Positions 63,284 to 64,000 of a DNA stretch of 64,000 bases are shown one piece after another. The position numbers and the translations under genes were made by a program. Positions within the stretch are counted from its first letter, which is position 1, and every line of letters begins with the position of its first letter. This DNA comes from Pseudoleptotrichia goodfellowii (GTDB taxonomy: Bacteria > Fusobacteriota > Fusobacteriia > Fusobacteriales > Leptotrichiaceae): contig NZ_AP019822.1 of NCBI RefSeq assembly GCF_007990505.1, forward strand, positions 558,001 to 622,000, written 5' to 3'. Under the pieces are notes generated by a model. It had not been told where the DNA came from. It did no database searches and saw nothing but the letters and a program-made list of their open reading frames with translations.

Positions 63284-63754
63284 ATGGCAAAAATGATAAA
63301 TCCCAATACAATAAATGATATGACTTTGATGAATGCCAAGGTACAGATCAGAATGAATGAATTACTGCAAAAAATAGGCAGAGGGAAAAGAAAAGTAAAG
63401 GTTACATTAAGTAAAAGTACAAGAAGTTATCTTAATAAGTTAACTGAAGAAATGAAAAAACAAATGAAAGATTATGAAAAACAGAGACCTAATCTTTTTC
63501 AGTTTTTTAATTATCTGGAAAAAGAAACTGCAGTAACAAAAGCAAACAAAAAACAAAAAACAAAAGAAATTGCTTTGTCATATGAAGAACTTGATTTTTT
63601 GAAATTTCAGATAAAAGAAACTGTAAAAGGTATCGACAATACAAGAAGTAAACTTAAATGGTATAATTTTTTGAAAAAAGGATTATATAAAACATTGAGA
63701 AAGCAAAATGAAGTAACATTGGAAGAATTGGGGAAAACATCTGTGAGTAGATAA
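63284..63754 (+). CDS. basic helical protein of unknown function
   Basis: The 156-residue protein has no signal peptide. It is strongly basic and mainly helical, with a stretch RGKRKVKVTLSKSTRSYLNKLTEE that could bind nucleic acid, and later IKETVKGIDNTRSKLKWYNFL. No known domain was recognised. It starts five bases after tsaC and ends 34 bases before the GspE/PilB-type gene, so it is in the same unit. Whether it serves tRNA modification or the secretion/pilus ATPase cannot be told. Confidence 0.65.
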   Translation: MAKMINPNTINDMTLMNAKVQIRMNELLQKIGRGKRKVKVTLSKSTRSYLNKLTEEMKKQMKDYEKQRPNLFQFFNYLEKETAVTKANKKQKTKEIALSYEELDFLKFQIKETVKGIDNTRSKLKWYNFLKKGLYKTLRKQNEVTLEELGKTSVSR

Positions 63755-63788
63755 ATAAAAATAAGGGGAAAAGGGAAGGTTGAGGACT

Positions 63789-64000
63789 ATGAAAAATGTT
63801 ATATCTTATGTAAATGTTATTCTTGAAACGGGAATAGCAGAACTTGCAAGTGATATTCACATAAAATACGATAATGAAGAAAGTGAAATAAAATTCAGAA
63901 TTGACGGTATTCTGACTGAAATCAGCAAACTGTATGATAAGATCGGTAAACAGATATTAACGAAAAATATAATTGAGATAATATCAAGGATAAAGATTTT
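63789..64000 (+). CDS. GspE/PilB-family secretion or type IV pilus ATPase, N-terminal part
   Basis: The ATG at 63789 follows a GGTTGAGGA site, and the frame is open to the end of the window (about 70 residues). ILETGIAELASDIHIKYDN, then EIKFRIDGILTEISKLY and IIEIISRIKIL, read in parts, are the N2 domain signature (ASDIHIEP...VRFRIDG...IISRIK) of GspE/PilB ATPases. The Walker A region lies outside the window. It would power a type II secretion or type IV pilus/competence apparatus. A helix-hairpin-helix ComEA-like protein is encoded at 29562-30146, 34 kb away. Confidence 0.8.
   Translation, partial: MKNVISYVNVILETGIAELASDIHIKYDNEESEIKFRIDGILTEISKLYDKIGKQILTKNIIEIISRIKI

Overview
The window is about 64 kb of AT-rich bacterial chromosome. 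Codon choice, a RadD-type fusobacterial autotransporter with the matching N-terminal domain, a FadA-family adhesin, UPF0756, HemZ, and a SUF operon ordered C-B-D-S-U all point to the phylum Fusobacteriota, most likely Leptotrichiaceae (a Leptotrichia-like oral organism). This assignment rests on gene families and was not tested by database search. No insertion sequence, prophage, rRNA or CRISPR array was seen. There is one tRNA (Leu, anticodon CAA).

Layout. 1-7.8 kb: the end of a dihydropyrimidinase, an HD phosphohydrolase, a frameshifted lipoprotein, murE, a PotD-type binding lipoprotein, a RelB/DinJ-YafQ toxin-antitoxin pair with a near-consensus promoter, metF and pdxK. 8-13.5 kb: the iron-sulfur assembly genes sufC, sufB, sufD, sufS and sufU. 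13.6-16 kb: two lipoproteins (DUF3829, DUF1266) and a UPF0756 membrane protein. 16.2-25.5 kb: a surface-adhesion cluster with a FadA-like protein, three small coiled-coil proteins, a small lipoprotein, an OmpA-domain protein and a 2269-residue RadD-like autotransporter. 25.7-32.7 kb: a TcyP-like symporter, uppP, hemZ, a helix-hairpin-helix protein, tRNA-Leu, an M42 peptidase and a threonine-aldolase-like enzyme.

32.9-49.2 kb is a long carbohydrate region. It starts with an RpiR regulator, a GatZ/KbaZ-family protein without its usual catalytic partner, and a fructose-type PTS in three polypeptides (IIA, IIB, IIC). A divergent DeoR regulator follows, then a glycyl radical enzyme with its activase and a fructose-6-phosphate-aldolase-like transaldolase. 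A complete anaerobic L-ascorbate pathway comes next (ulaG, A, B, C, D, E, F), ending in an XRE regulator. Ascorbate would be phosphorylated on import by UlaABC, opened by UlaG, decarboxylated by UlaD, and epimerised by UlaE and UlaF to xylulose 5-phosphate. Several promoters here share unusual spacer sequence, and candidate operators can be read by eye.

49.4-64 kb is mostly housekeeping: argS, a polysaccharide deacetylase, an RlpA-like protein, fabG, RNase H, miaB, rho, a TPR protein, a TtcA-like enzyme, glmU, prs and tsaC. The window ends inside a GspE/PilB-type ATPase gene.

The most notable non-coding structure is a set of intergenic palindromic elements. One is a nested palindrome of about 110-140 bp present three times with compensating stem changes. 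Another is a GC-rich two-hairpin element present twice within the ascorbate operon. A third group is short inverted repeats sharing CTCA/TGAG ends. A promoter followed by a short structured, terminator-ending leader lies before the polysaccharide deacetylase locus.
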